Shown: positions 22,866 through 36,429, counted from the first letter of the stretch. The stretch: 63,799 bases of DNA from Spirochaetia bacterium (GCA_026002025.1 BOAU01000003.1:1-63799), one strand, 5' to 3'. Translations and numbers: made by a program. The notes: generated by a model from the letters alone, not told the origin.

Positions 22866-24737
22866 ATGAACAACAAAGAAGCGTCCATGAATCCGCTTAA
22901 GAGCAGGGAAGATGTGCAGCGGTGTCTGGTAGAATTACTGTCACCATTAAAGGATCACGTTGTTCCCGGCGGGTATCAGCTGGGGGACACTGCGGCTCAT
23001 TACTCACCCCGAATCGCCCTTATGGAAGGGTGGAGCCGGCCCCTCTGGGGGATCGGACCCCTGATCGCCGGGGGCGGGATTTACCCTGATATCGATGTGG
23101 TCCTTTCAATTTTACAACAGGGTGTTGATCCCGATTCCCCGGGCTATTGGGGGGACATTTCCGGTACGGATCAGCGCATGGTGGAAATGGCCGCCATGGG
23201 CCTCTGTCTTATCATTGCAAAGAAAACTTTTTGGGATTCACTGGATAAAAAAACGCAGGAGCAGCTCTACACCTGGCTTTCCTTTATTGAGCGCGAAAAA
23301 ATTTCCGATTCCAACTGGCACTTTTTCCGGGTGCTGGTCAGTGAGGCATTCAGGGCGCTGGGACTGCCGGTGGATGAAAAGGCGGAAAATGAATCACTGG
23401 AACGTATCGATTCCTTTTATGTCGGGGACGGCTGGTATCAGGACGGCATGGGGGGAAATTATGATTACTACAACCCCTTTGGCTTTCATTTTTACAGTTT
23501 GGTCTATGCCAAGCTCGCGCTCAAGCGTGATCCCGACCGGGCGGCCCATTATATTGAGCGGGCAAAACTTTTTATCCCCCGATTTACGGCGTGGTGCAGG
23601 GAAGACGGATCGATTATTCCCATGGGCCGCAGCCTGACCTACCGCTTCGCGATAGCATCACTATTTTCCGCCTGCGCCTTTGCGGAAATTGAAATCCTTC
23701 CCTGGGGCGTTTTGAAAGGCTTGGTACTGCGGAATTTACGCTGGTGGTTTTCCCGGCCCATTCTGGACGCCGGGGGCATACTGAGCATCGGTTACGGGTA
23801 TCCAAACCTCATCATGGCGGATACCTATAATTCACCGGGCTCCCCCTACTGGGGCATGAAGGCCTTCCTCATTTTGGCATTAGAAAAAGATCACCCCTTC
23901 TGGACAGCGGAAGAATTACCCCTGCGATCTGAACCGGAAAAGCAGAAGGGCCCCCTCATTCAGGAAGAAAAAGTTCCCGGCTTCATCATCAGTAATACTG
24001 CGGAGGACGCCCAGTTATTAACGCCGGGGCGGCTTACCCATTTTGAGATGAACCATGCGGCGGAGAAGTACTGCAAGTTTGCCTATTCCGCCCGCTTCGG
24101 TTTCTGCGTTTCCCATAGTAATTATAATTTGTCAACAACGGGCTGCGATTCCATGCTGATGCTCAGCGAAAAAAACTCCGGCAACGCCGGCTATTGGCGG
24201 CAGCGCCGGGAAACAAGCGAACAGACAAGCGGCCCCAACTGGACCCGCAGCATCTGGAAACCCTGGGATGATGTGGAGATCACCACCACTTTGGTGAGCC
24301 TTGGCGCATGGCATGTACGGATTCATTGCATCAAAAGCGGGCGTGCCCTTAATACCGCAGAGGGCGGTTTCTCCATTAAACGGTACAACGAACTTGAGGA
24401 AGCCCTGCCCTTTAGTAATACTGCTGCGGGGGAACACGAAGCTTTAGTTGAGTTTGATTGGGGCGCCTCACGGATTGCGGCACTGGAGCAGGACTCCCTT
24501 CGGCAGGGTTCCCTGATCATCCCCGCCCCCAACCTCAACATCATGGAAAACTCCGCGGTGATCCCCGTTCTTACAGGAACGCTGGAACCGGGCGCCACCC
24601 TGTTGGCCTGTGCGGTGCGGGCAGGAGACAGGAAAAACGTGTGCCAGGAAAAAATTCCCGCCATACTTTTCAAAGATAATGGCATGGCGGAAATATTTGA
24701 TCAGGACGGCAAAAGCGCCGCCCTGATTGTGATTTAG
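22866..24737 (+). CDS. GH154 (DUF2264) family protein, predicted beta-glucuronidase-like
   Basis: 623 residues matching DUF2264: the N-terminal LGDTAAHYSPRIALMEGWSRPLWGIGPL, the GYWGDISGTDQRMVEMAAMG segment, DGWYQDGMGGNYDYYNPFGFHFYSLVY and ARFGFCVSHSNYN in the C-terminal beta domain. The family is now CAZy GH154, with beta-glucuronidase activity reported for a Bacteroides member; specificity here is inferred. No signal peptide. AAGGAG lies 6 bases before the ATG. It is coupled to GH88 and converges on the GH51 gene with a 2-base gap. Confidence 0.85.
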   Translation: MNNKEASMNPLKSREDVQRCLVELLSPLKDHVVPGGYQLGDTAAHYSPRIALMEGWSRPLWGIGPLIAGGGIYPDIDVVLSILQQGVDPDSPGYWGDISGTDQRMVEMAAMGLCLIIAKKTFWDSLDKKTQEQLYTWLSFIEREKISDSNWHFFRVLVSEAFRALGLPVDEKAENESLERIDSFYVGDGWYQDGMGGNYDYYNPFGFHFYSLVYAKLALKRDPDRAAHYIERAKLFIPRFTAWCREDGSIIPMGRSLTYRFAIASLFSACAFAEIEILPWGVLKGLVLRNLRWWFSRPILDAGGILSIGYGYPNLIMADTYNSPGSPYWGMKAFLILALEKDHPFWTAEELPLRSEPEKQKGPLIQEEKVPGFIISNTAEDAQLLTPGRLTHFEMNHAAEKYCKFAYSARFGFCVSHSNYNLSTTGCDSMLMLSEKNSGNAGYWRQRRETSEQTSGPNWTRSIWKPWDDVEITTTLVSLGAWHVRIHCIKSGRALNTAEGGFSIKRYNELEEALPFSNTAAGEHEALVEFDWGASRIAALEQDSLRQGSLIIPAPNLNIMENSAVIPVLTGTLEPGATLLACAVRAGDRKNVCQEKIPAILFKDNGMAEIFDQDGKSAALIVI

Positions 24738-24739
24738 TT

Positions 24740-26233
24740 TTACTTTATCTCCAGTGTTACTACCGATTTTGAAGGCAGGGTTACGGTAATTCCCGCAGGG
24801 GATACAGCCGCGCCCTTAAATTCGGCGATCCTTACCTTGTTTCCGTCATCAAAGGTATTGTGATCCTGCATGTTTTCCGCGGTGATAATCTGCCCGGTGA
24901 TTTTTGCCGCAGAGGATGCGGAACCTTGCAGATTTAAATCGATCTTCTGTTCCCTGTGGGGATTGATGTTGCACAGTGAAACATGGATACGCCCTTCTCC
25001 ATCAACCGATGCGCTGGCGCTGACCGCGGGAAGCGTGTCGCCGCCAACAGTATAACTATCGCATTCCACCGTAAGGGGCAGCCGCTGGGCATCCTGATGG
25101 ACCTTGTACATATCAAACACATGGTAAGTCGGGGTCAGGATCATCTTTTCATCTTTGGTAAGGATCACGGCCTGGAGCACATTGATGGTCTGGGCAATGT
25201 TCGCCATGCGGACACGCTCGGCGTAGTTGTTGAAAATATTGAGGTGCAGTGACGCTACCAGGGCATCCCGCAAAGTGTTCTGCTGATAGAGGAAACCGGG
25301 GTTGGTGTCCTTCTCCACATCGAACCAGGTCCCCCATTCATCCACGATAAGGCTTACCTCTTTGCGGGGATCAAATTCATCCATAATGGCCCCGTGTTTA
25401 TGAACCAGTTCGTCCATGCGGGACGCCTTCTTCATGGTGGTGAACCATTCCTGTTCATCAAATTCCACGGCGGAACCTTTTTTGATCCACTCGCCGGGGA
25501 CGGTGTAATAATGGAGGCTTAATCCCTTCATAAAACTCTGGCCGGAACCGTGGACCTTTTGCATCAATACCCGTGTCCAGTTGTAATCATCGGTGTTCGG
25601 ACCGCAGGCAATGCGGTACAGGTTTGTCCCCTTGTAATTGCGGGCATAGACCCCGTAGCGGCGGAAATTGTCGGCGTAGAATTCCGGGGTCATCATGCCG
25701 CCGCAGCCCCAGCTTTCATTGCCGATGCCCCAGAAGCTCACCTTCCAGGGATCGGCTCGTCCATTCTGTTTCCGGATCTCCGTCATGGGGCTGACAGCAT
25801 CACTGTTGACGTACTCAACCCATTGTGACAGTTCCTGCACGGTCCCGCTTCCCACATTTCCGCAGATGTAGGGTTCACACCCAAGCTGATCGCAGAGATC
25901 CAGAAATTCGTGGGTGCCGAAACTGTTGTCTTCGGTGACGCCGCCCCAGTTGGTGTTGATCATCTTGGGCCGGTCTGCACGGGGGCCGATACCGTCCTTC
26001 CAGTGGTACTCATCGGCAAAGCAGCCCCCCGGCCAGCGGAGGTTGGGTATCTTGATGTGTTTAAGGGCCGCAACAATATCGTTCCTGATGCCCCGTGTAT
26101 TGGGTATGGAGGACTTCTCCCCGACCCAGTATCCGCCGTAGATACAATGTCCCAGATGTTCCGAGAAATGTCCGTAAATGTGACGGTCAATTTTTATGCC
26201 GTCAGACTGGGTGTTAATGGTAATTTTACTCAT
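24740..26233 (-). CDS. GH51 alpha-N-arabinofuranosidase
   Basis: 497 residues from the ATG at 26233 (AAAGGAG 6 bases upstream); a longer frame start at 26278 lacks a ribosome site. GH51 features: [32 protein letters not shown], the acid/base glutamate in [11 protein letters not shown] and the nucleophile in [10 protein letters not shown]. The enzyme releases terminal L-arabinofuranose from arabinan or arabinoxylan fragments. It is cytoplasmic, and is the last gene after a binding protein and two permeases, so the importer probably brings in arabino-oligosaccharides. Confidence 0.93.
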   Translation of the reverse strand: MSKITINTQSDGIKIDRHIYGHFSEHLGHCIYGGYWVGEKSSIPNTRGIRNDIVAALKHIKIPNLRWPGGCFADEYHWKDGIGPRADRPKMINTNWGGVTEDNSFGTHEFLDLCDQLGCEPYICGNVGSGTVQELSQWVEYVNSDAVSPMTEIRKQNGRADPWKVSFWGIGNESWGCGGMMTPEFYADNFRRYGVYARNYKGTNLYRIACGPNTDDYNWTRVLMQKVHGSGQSFMKGLSLHYYTVPGEWIKKGSAVEFDEQEWFTTMKKASRMDELVHKHGAIMDEFDPRKEVSLIVDEWGTWFDVEKDTNPGFLYQQNTLRDALVASLHLNIFNNYAERVRMANIAQTINVLQAVILTKDEKMILTPTYHVFDMYKVHQDAQRLPLTVECDSYTVGGDTLPAVSASASVDGEGRIHVSLCNINPHREQKIDLNLQGSASSAAKITGQIITAENMQDHNTFDDGNKVRIAEFKGAAVSPAGITVTLPSKSVVTLEIK

Positions 26234-26287
26234 GTTGCGCTCCTTTGATTTGATATAATACACCGGGGCGCACGGCATGACAAGTCA

Positions 26288-27211
26288 TTAACCCTTTACC
26301 GAACCCACCATAACGCCCTTTACAAAGAATTTCTGCGCAAAGGGATAGATGATAATCATCGGTAAGGCCGACAAAACCATGGACGCCAGTTCTATGGTCT
26401 TGAAATTTACCGGCTCATTGCCGCCGCCTCCGCTCAGCAGGGCGGAGACGCTGGGACTCACCATTATCGCCTGATCCCGTAACTGACTTGCGGCAAGGCT
26501 TGATTTGATCATCTTGAGGGTAAAATTTGCCAGGGTCTGTAAATTGCTTGACTGGGTGAAAAACAGGGTTGTACCGTAATCGTTCCACACGCCGGTGGCG
26601 ATAAACACCGACAGCGCCGCCAGTACCGGCGTTGAAAGGGGCATTACGATAGTAAAAAATATTCTGAATTCACTGGCCCCGTCCATTTTCGCCGCTTCAA
26701 AAAGTGAGTCGGGAATTGCTTTGTAGTTGGCGTTAAAGATAATCACATTGTAGAAGCCGCTGAACAGCGAAGGAATGATATACACCCAATAGGTGTCGTA
26801 GAGCCTGAGCCAGTTAAACAGCAGGAATGTCGGGATGAGGCCCCCTGAAAAATACATGCTGACGAAACCCAGGGCTGTGTAGACTTTCTTGTTGTTAAGG
26901 TATGGGCGGGAAAAGGCATAGGCAAACATGGCGGTAATCAACAGGGAAAGGACCGTAACAATAATGGTACGGGATGCGGTAATAAATAATGAACGCAGTA
27001 TTTCTGCGTCGGCCAATACGGTCTGCCAGCTTGCGAAGGTAAAAACTTCCGGCAGGATAAAGGAATAGTTCCTGAATAGTTTTGAACCGTCATTCAGGGA
27101 ATTGATAACCGAAAACCAGATCGGATACAGGGTCAGGATGACAATAATAGTCATCAGTACGGCATTGACCGTATTAAAAGCCTTTCCATTTTTGATACGC
27201 TGTTTTTGCAT
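26288..27211 (-). CDS. Sugar ABC transporter permease (LplC/YtcP type)
   Basis: 307 residues with six membrane segments and the permease EAA loop (LFEAAKMDGASEFRIFFTIVMPLSTPVLAA). It belongs to the carbohydrate-uptake CUT1 group of the LplC/YtcP subtype. AGGAGG lies 5 bases before ATG. It is the third gene of the binding protein-permease-permease-GH51 operon, 9 bases after its partner permease. No ATPase gene is present in the operon. Confidence 0.92.
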   Translation of the reverse strand: MQKQRIKNGKAFNTVNAVLMTIIVILTLYPIWFSVINSLNDGSKLFRNYSFILPEVFTFASWQTVLADAEILRSLFITASRTIIVTVLSLLITAMFAYAFSRPYLNNKKVYTALGFVSMYFSGGLIPTFLLFNWLRLYDTYWVYIIPSLFSGFYNVIIFNANYKAIPDSLFEAAKMDGASEFRIFFTIVMPLSTPVLAALSVFIATGVWNDYGTTLFFTQSSNLQTLANFTLKMIKSSLAASQLRDQAIMVSPSVSALLSGGGGNEPVNFKTIELASMVLSALPMIIIYPFAQKFFVKGVMVGSVKG

Positions 27212-27220
27212 ACCGTCCTC

Positions 27221-28162
27221 CTAAAACAGACCTGAGTCGATTAGTTTCTTTGAAACCCAGTTTGCCCCGGAAAGGAGCAGCACCGCCAGAATTGATTTGG
27301 TAAGCCCCACGGCGGTAGCGGTTCCAAACTGTAACTGCTGGAGTCCAATCTGATAAATATAGGTATCAATGACCTGACTCCGGGAAATGTTGAGGGTATT
27401 CTGCAAAACGTAAATCTGGGTAAAGTTATTGTTCAGCATACCGCTCACCGCAAAGATAATCATGATCATCAAAGTTGGTTTGATGCTGGGAATTGTGATG
27501 TGCCACATCTTGCCGAAGCGCCCCGATCCGTCAATCATCGCCGCCTCGTACAGTTCCTGATCGATCCCGGCCATTGCCGCGAGGTACAGAATCGCCCCCC
27601 AGCCCAATTCTTTAAGCAGACCGGTGATAACCGTTATCCCCCAAAAATACTTTGGGTCCGCCATAAACGCAATCGGCGCGTCAATGAACCCCAGGTTCAC
27701 CAGTACCGTATTGACGAAGCCGCCTTCGGTACTGAGCAGAGTGATAAACAAACCGCCGTACACGACCCATGATATGAAGTGCGGCATATAGGTTGCGGTC
27801 TGAACCATGCCCTTAAGTTTGGTATTTTTCACCTCATTGAGCATAAGGGCAAAGGCCAGGGTCACAGGAATTCCGATGAAATTACCCAGCAGGTTTATCC
27901 CCAGGGTATTTATCATCATGGGCCAAAAATCGTAATTGCGGAAAATGATCCTGAAATTACGCAGCCCGCTCCAGGCGCTGGTAAATATTCCAACCATGCC
28001 GCTGGAGGGGCGGTAATTCTTGAACGCGATGATAAGGCCGAAGAGTGGAACGATATTAAACACGATGATCGAAAGGACCGCCGGCAGCAGCATAATCTTC
28101 AACTGTAATTGGGTTGAAGCGTCTTTTCCTATCCGGTAGGAATTCGGTTTCAGCTGATTCAT
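27221..28162 (-). CDS. Sugar ABC transporter permease (LplB/YteP type)
   Basis: 313 residues from the ATG at 28162, which has GAAGGAG 6 bases upstream; the longer frame to 28240 would overlap the binding-protein gene. It has six membrane helices, an N-terminal LKIMLLPAVLSIIVFNIVPLFGLIIAF helix and the EAA loop LYEAAMIDGSGRFGKMWHITIPSIKPTL. It forms the heterodimeric channel with the LplC-type partner that follows. LplB/YteP transporters usually take complex oligosaccharides such as rhamnogalacturonan or arabinan fragments. Confidence 0.92.
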   Translation of the reverse strand: MNQLKPNSYRIGKDASTQLQLKIMLLPAVLSIIVFNIVPLFGLIIAFKNYRPSSGMVGIFTSAWSGLRNFRIIFRNYDFWPMMINTLGINLLGNFIGIPVTLAFALMLNEVKNTKLKGMVQTATYMPHFISWVVYGGLFITLLSTEGGFVNTVLVNLGFIDAPIAFMADPKYFWGITVITGLLKELGWGAILYLAAMAGIDQELYEAAMIDGSGRFGKMWHITIPSIKPTLMIMIIFAVSGMLNNNFTQIYVLQNTLNISRSQVIDTYIYQIGLQQLQFGTATAVGLTKSILAVLLLSGANWVSKKLIDSGLF

Positions 28163-28178
28163 TCCGCTCTCCTTCTTG

Positions 28179-29813
28179 TTATGGGTTGACTTTCTGAATA
28201 CGGGCGCCGAAACGCCGGTAATTCGCCTGTACCGCCTCATTTATCTTTGCGTCAAGTTTATCGATGCCGAGAGATTTCAGCTGGGTAATCAGGGTGTTGT
28301 ATTCCCGCTCAAAGATCGCATCACTGGACGCGGTTATCAGCGTGGAAATCTGGGCTTCCTTAAAGTTAGTAATCTGAAGCTGGATAATTCCGATATCGCT
28401 GTTCGGATCGATGAACCCCGATGGCTGATTGAGCAGGCCCCCGTCATAGATTGCGGTATCCTTGTATTTTCCCAGGGCAGACGTAACCTGTACATAATTC
28501 GCGTCGGCGCTGCCCGCAGCCGGTGATGGCCTCGTACCGTATTCAAAGGCGCTGTTGTGGAAAGGCCAGTAGGCGAACACACCGGTTTTTGTGGTGTCAA
28601 TCTTGTTTTGTTCACCTGCGGGAGTTACCTGTACCACATTGCCTGCACCGATGGTGTAATCACGCCCTTCAAGGCCGTATTCCGCAAGGAACATACCGTC
28701 GCGGCCGGACATGTAAGAGAGCCACTTCGCCAGTACGGCAGGGTTCCTGGTATCTTTGGAAATAAGGGTCTGCATCCAGCCCGTACCCGCCCGCAGGGAC
28801 TTTGACAGTATGGGGCGCGCGCCATCCGATGAAACGATGGGACCGGCGGACCAGTAATTACCGTGGGTTTTTTCCGCGCCCATTCCGCCCGGATCACCCA
28901 TGAAACTTAAAACCCTGCCGGAAGCAAAGAGACTGCGCTGCTGGGCTTCATCAATGGTGAGCTGGGCAGCGTCGATAATGCCTTCACGGTACAGGGTATT
29001 GAAAAATTTCAGCGCGTGTTTTGCCTGAGGGGTAAGTATCCGGTCATGATACACACCGTTCCTGTCAACTTCTTCCGCGCCAAAACTCATATAAAGAAAT
29101 ATAAGCGGATTGTACTGATAGTTCGGATTCAGCATCACCGGTATAATGGGCTGTCCGTTTGCTGCCGTTGCACCTGATGCCTTTACTTTCCGCCACGCCG
29201 CAAGCACCTGCTCTTCGGTTTGCAGATCAGCCTTGTTGAGTCCGACCCGGGCCAGCACATCGTTATCCCACATCAGGGCCACATTCACCGAATAATTGAA
29301 ATAGTCCTCGTAGAAGGGAACCGGCGGGATTACTTTCCGCGCGTCCGGTGAATCCTGATGGCTGGGGAAGGAGTACCAGTCGCCGTCCTTGTATTTCAGC
29401 GCCTCTTTCATATCCGCAGGAAAATCCGTGAGCAGATGTGAACCGGGATCGTGGGTTTTTAAAAGTTCTTCCAGTTTCCATACTTTACCGGCGTCAATCA
29501 ACTCCTTTATCATGTCCCCATCGGTTAAGGTCATCACGTCGGGCAGTTTGCCGCTTACCAGCATCAGCGCTAATTTGGCGGACCCGTCTTCCGGCGGGAT
29601 GTTCATTTCAAACTGAACGCCGGTCTGCTTTGTCATGTAGCCGGTAACCGTGTTTTCGTCCAGGTTCCAGGTAAGCGGCGGATTCCACCCGGCCACATCA
29701 CTGAACCAGGCGGCCTTAACAAGGTCCCCCGAACCTGCCGCCTGTTTACCGCCGGCAAACAGGATTCCTGTCATCAGGGTGCACATCAACAGGACTAAAC
29801 TAAACTTCTTCAT
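28179..29813 (-). CDS. ABC transporter extracellular sugar-binding protein (LplA/YtcQ type)
   Basis: 544 residues. Signal peptide about residues 1-21 ending in GILFAGGKQ; no lipobox cysteine at the cleavage point, as in many spirochaete binding proteins. The mature part fits family 1 solute-binding proteins of large oligosaccharide importers (GKLPDVMTLTDGDMIKELIDAGKVWKLEELL, then YPSF-like aromatic-rich ligand region). AGAGGAG precedes the ATG. It is first in an operon with two permeases and GH51, and divergent from the PocR/AraC regulator gene, which probably controls it. Confidence 0.9.
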   Translation of the reverse strand: MKKFSLVLLMCTLMTGILFAGGKQAAGSGDLVKAAWFSDVAGWNPPLTWNLDENTVTGYMTKQTGVQFEMNIPPEDGSAKLALMLVSGKLPDVMTLTDGDMIKELIDAGKVWKLEELLKTHDPGSHLLTDFPADMKEALKYKDGDWYSFPSHQDSPDARKVIPPVPFYEDYFNYSVNVALMWDNDVLARVGLNKADLQTEEQVLAAWRKVKASGATAANGQPIIPVMLNPNYQYNPLIFLYMSFGAEEVDRNGVYHDRILTPQAKHALKFFNTLYREGIIDAAQLTIDEAQQRSLFASGRVLSFMGDPGGMGAEKTHGNYWSAGPIVSSDGARPILSKSLRAGTGWMQTLISKDTRNPAVLAKWLSYMSGRDGMFLAEYGLEGRDYTIGAGNVVQVTPAGEQNKIDTTKTGVFAYWPFHNSAFEYGTRPSPAAGSADANYVQVTSALGKYKDTAIYDGGLLNQPSGFIDPNSDIGIIQLQITNFKEAQISTLITASSDAIFEREYNTLITQLKSLGIDKLDAKINEAVQANYRRFGARIQKVNP

Positions 29814-29893
29814 GCTTTTCTCCTCTTTTCGATAAAGATATATTTAGTCTACCCTGCTATGAGAATGACGCTATAGAATAATCCGCCGATAAT

Positions 29894-30781
29894 ATGGACA
29901 AATCCGCAATTGGAAGATATACTGCATCCATGGATGGCGAAAAGCAGGACGTTTACTTTAATGATGAGGTTCAGCGGCTGGTGGATAGCTTTACCCATTG
30001 CTTCAAGGTACGGATTACGATTCTGTCTGCGGATAACAAAGACCTTATTGTGGGGTTTCCCTATAGTCTCTCCAGGTTTTGCTGGCTGATCCGGACGGAT
30101 CTCCATGGCTATCAACACTGCCTTAACCAAAACCGCCAAATGTGCCGCAGATGTGAACAACAGGAGACGCCGCTTATTTATCAGTGCCATACGGGGCTTA
30201 CCGAAGCGGCCATCGCGCTCAAGGTTGATAAGAAGATCATTGGCTACGCCATGATAGGCCAGTTCAGGATGCAGAATACCATTCCCAAAGCCATCCTGCA
30301 GCAATGGTGTAACGCGGGGTTTGAGGGAGCGGCGTTACAGGAAGCCTTTGCGGAGCTGCCCCTGTTCGATATCACCACAATGAATAATATGCTGCATCTT
30401 TTTTCTATGCTCGTTACCTTTATCGTTACCAATGAATATGTAAATGTCCACCGTCCCGCCCTGACCGAAGGGCTTATTCATTGGCTGGAAGAACATATCG
30501 CGGAACCGGTCAGCCTTGATGATGCCGCCGACGCCATGAACAAGAGCCCTTCCACTATCTACCATACGATTAAACAAAATCTGGGGGTGAGTTTTAAACA
30601 GCTCTGCATCCTGAAGCGTATACAGCGATTTGAAAACATCATAAATACCGAAGTGAATTGTACGATTTCAGAAGCCGCCGCAAAAGTCGGCTATAATGAC
30701 TCCCTCTATTTTTCCCGGTTGTATAAAAAAGTCCGCAGTATCTGTCCATCGAACTATGTCAAATCCGTTCGGGAAAAATGA
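29894..30781 (+). CDS. PocR-sensor AraC-family transcriptional regulator
   Basis: 295 residues. The N-terminal half is a PocR domain with the cysteine pattern HCLNQNRQMCRRCEQ and IYQCHTGLTEAAI, a ligand sensor of the PAS-like class. The C-terminal half has two AraC helix-turn-helix motifs (SLDDAADAMNKSPSTIYHTIKQ and ISEAAAKVGYNDSLYFSRLYKK). PocR-AraC proteins in anaerobes often control sugar or diol operons. It is divergent from the arabinoside importer operon over an 80-base gap, the usual place for a dedicated activator. An in-frame ATG at 29930 is an alternative start; neither has a strong ribosome site. Confidence 0.9.
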   Translation: MDKSAIGRYTASMDGEKQDVYFNDEVQRLVDSFTHCFKVRITILSADNKDLIVGFPYSLSRFCWLIRTDLHGYQHCLNQNRQMCRRCEQQETPLIYQCHTGLTEAAIALKVDKKIIGYAMIGQFRMQNTIPKAILQQWCNAGFEGAALQEAFAELPLFDITTMNNMLHLFSMLVTFIVTNEYVNVHRPALTEGLIHWLEEHIAEPVSLDDAADAMNKSPSTIYHTIKQNLGVSFKQLCILKRIQRFENIINTEVNCTISEAAAKVGYNDSLYFSRLYKKVRSICPSNYVKSVREK

Positions 30782-30800
30782 GGAAGCCGCTATCGTCTCA

Positions 30801-33902
<3,102 letters not shown>

Positions 33903-33959
33903 TCAATCTCCTTTTAATAACGATTATAATGTATCTGTTTACCCTTGTCTCATTTGTCA

Positions 33960-36404
33960 TTACCCCATTACCACTTTAATTTTATTCACGCTCCCCCCGG
34001 GCTGAACTGCCACGCCTTCCGCGGGCCGCTCCGCCCTTGTCTTGTTCAGCCACAGTTCCCGTACCCCCTTGCTCACCCCGGCCGGATTCTCCACCTCGAT
34101 CTCGTAGACCGCGTCCCGCCAGACCCGCCGGGCCTTAAAGCCCTTCCAGCCCACAGGTACGCAGGGATCGATAATGAGCCGGTCAAAGTCCGGCCTGATC
34201 CCCAGCATATACCGGGTTGCCGCAAAGTAGCTCCACCCGGCGGAGCCGGTCATAAAGGGGTGCCTGGCACGGCCAAAGGCGGTATGATCCGGCCCCATCA
34301 CAAACTGGCAGTAGGAATAGGGCTCCGCCTCCCGGACCTCGATCTTGTCGTTCTGATAATAGGGACAGAGGGCATCGTAGAATTTCATCGCCCGGTCCCC
34401 CCGGCCCAGGATCGCCTCGGCGCACCAGGCCCAGGGGTTCGGATGGCTGAAGATGGCGGCGTTTTCCTTAACCCCCTTGTAGACCCGTGTCACAAAGCCG
34501 ATTTCATCGTCCGCCGTGGAATAGGCCGGGGCGCAGAGGGCGAGGCCGTAGGGGGTGTAGAGGTATTCGTCCACCGCGTCCATTGCCGCCCTGCCTTGTT
34601 CTGCTGAGGCTGCGCCGGACACCACCGCCCAGGTATTGGACTCCATAAAGACCTTGCCCTCGACATTTTCCGGGGTACCGATCTTTCTGCCCGAGGCGGT
34701 GATGCCACGGGTATACCAGGAACCATTCCAAAGCTCCTTCTCGCAGATGCCCCGCACCTTTTCCGCCAGGGCTTCGTATTTTGCCGCGTCCGCCATGCGC
34801 CCCAGCCTTTTCGCCAGGGCAACAAAATGGATCAGCGCCCAGTGGTGCAAAAAGGAAACCATGGCGCTTTCCCCGCCCCCCAGGTTGAGGCAGTCGTTCC
34901 AGTCCGCCCGGAGCCCCTTGCAAACCCCGTGGGTTCCCACCTGTTCCGCAGAAAAGTCCAGTATCTTCGTCATATGCTCATACACCGTGCCGGAACCGTT
35001 GTCGGCGTAGCCGAACACCTCATCGGCAAAGCCGAAGTCCCCGGTCTCCCGGATATACTCGGCAATCGCCGGAACCAGCCAAAGGGCGTCATCGGCGCAC
35101 ACGTCCTTGAGGCCGTGGACGATCTGGCTCCTGTCCGGGGTGGGCACCACCGTGGGGGACTTGAAGGCCGGCTGCTTCTGCTCCCCGAACCATTCCGGCT
35201 CGAAAAGGTGAAGGCCGTAGCCCTGACTGGTCAGCCCCTGCAAAAGCTCCGTGAGCCGTGCCCGGCATTTTGCCGGATTGGAGTGGGGCACGCACATGGC
35301 GTCCTGGGCCGTGTCACGGTAACCCAAACCTGTCCGGCCCCCCACCTCGATAAACGAGGCGAACCGGGAAAACATCACGTTAATTTCAGACTGATAGAGG
35401 GTCCAGGTGTTGATCATGGTGTTCATCCCCTCGTTGGGGGTTTCTATCTGGAGATTATTAAGCTTTTTATCCCAGAAATGAGCCAAATCCGCAAAGGCCC
35501 TGTCCACAACGGCGAAATTTTCATATTTTTTCCGGTATTGCGCCCCGGTTTCCGCGTTTCCCTCCCCCAAAATGAAGATGATCCGTCTTTCCTCCCCCGG
35601 TTCCAGGGTGATCTGCCGCTTGATCGCCCCACAGTGGTTCCCCCCCAGCTCGGTTGAGCCGGAGCAATGCCCCTTTTCCACCGCAATGGGGTTTGTTTCG
35701 GTCCGGTAAGGCCCGATAAAGCTGTCCCGCATAGTGTCAAAATCTTCGGCCCTCCCACCCTTGCCATCCCCGGCGGCGGTAAAAAACTGGAAGCCCCCGT
35801 CCTCATAGAAGGGATCGAATTCAATTACCCCGCCCCTGCAGGAGGACCCGGAAGAATAGAGGCTCATCTGGAAATTCTTGTTGTCCATATCAATATGATG
35901 AAAGGAAAATTCCATGTATCCAAAAACACTCAGGTTCCGCCGTCTGCCCGACTGATTTTTCAGCCGCACATCCCAGATCTCCACCGGGTCCGCAGGCGGG
36001 ATAAAAAGGCACTGTTCCCCCTGGATGCCTGAATAGTCACACTGGTATCGGGTATAGGACAGGCCGTGGCGACAGGTGTATTTCGCCTGATTCAGGGGTT
36101 TCCCCACGGGCTGCCAGGACAGGGACCAATAATCCGGAACCAGGGTTCCTTCGGCCCCGGCCTTTTCAGTTTCATCATCCCGGATATACACATAGTGGCC
36201 GGGCCGGTCCATGGGCGTCCCGTTGGGACGGAACCGGGAAATCCGGTGGTATTCGGCGTTTTTGTAGAACAGGTAGCCCCCGGCGGTATGGTTGAACACG
36301 CCGCAGAGGTCCCTGGTTCCAATATAGTTGGTCCAGGATACAGGGGTGTCTACCTTTTCAATCACATATTCCCGGTTTTTGTCATCAAAATATCCATACT
36401 GCAC
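33960..36404 (-). CDS. chbP: GH94 N,N'-diacetylchitobiose phosphorylase
   Basis: 814 residues from GTG at 36404: AAGGAG sits 6 bases upstream and the protein then begins MQYGYFDDKNREYVI, as chitobiose phosphorylases do. A TTG at 36419 would swallow the ribosome site. The body follows chitobiose phosphorylase rather than cellobiose phosphorylase: VGGRTGLGYRDTAQDA, SVPH-type NPAKCRARL, GYGLHLFEPEW, SPTVVPTP, and LRADWNDCLNLGGGES with the catalytic Asp near residue 504. The reaction is diacetylchitobiose plus phosphate to GlcNAc-1-phosphate and GlcNAc. A chitin or peptidoglycan-derived substrate is likely. It is divergent from a second sugar importer. Confidence 0.85.
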   Translation of the reverse strand: MQYGYFDDKNREYVIEKVDTPVSWTNYIGTRDLCGVFNHTAGGYLFYKNAEYHRISRFRPNGTPMDRPGHYVYIRDDETEKAGAEGTLVPDYWSLSWQPVGKPLNQAKYTCRHGLSYTRYQCDYSGIQGEQCLFIPPADPVEIWDVRLKNQSGRRRNLSVFGYMEFSFHHIDMDNKNFQMSLYSSGSSCRGGVIEFDPFYEDGGFQFFTAAGDGKGGRAEDFDTMRDSFIGPYRTETNPIAVEKGHCSGSTELGGNHCGAIKRQITLEPGEERRIIFILGEGNAETGAQYRKKYENFAVVDRAFADLAHFWDKKLNNLQIETPNEGMNTMINTWTLYQSEINVMFSRFASFIEVGGRTGLGYRDTAQDAMCVPHSNPAKCRARLTELLQGLTSQGYGLHLFEPEWFGEQKQPAFKSPTVVPTPDRSQIVHGLKDVCADDALWLVPAIAEYIRETGDFGFADEVFGYADNGSGTVYEHMTKILDFSAEQVGTHGVCKGLRADWNDCLNLGGGESAMVSFLHHWALIHFVALAKRLGRMADAAKYEALAEKVRGICEKELWNGSWYTRGITASGRKIGTPENVEGKVFMESNTWAVVSGAASAEQGRAAMDAVDEYLYTPYGLALCAPAYSTADDEIGFVTRVYKGVKENAAIFSHPNPWAWCAEAILGRGDRAMKFYDALCPYYQNDKIEVREAEPYSYCQFVMGPDHTAFGRARHPFMTGSAGWSYFAATRYMLGIRPDFDRLIIDPCVPVGWKGFKARRVWRDAVYEIEVENPAGVSKGVRELWLNKTRAERPAEGVAVQPGGSVNKIKVVMG

Positions 36405-36429
36405 GGCGGACTCCTTCAAAAGTTGTCAT

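Noticed and set aside
33960..36404. Cellobiose phosphorylase annotation for the GH94 gene
   Set aside because: Several motifs follow the diacetylchitobiose phosphorylase pattern instead; activity remains to be confirmed.
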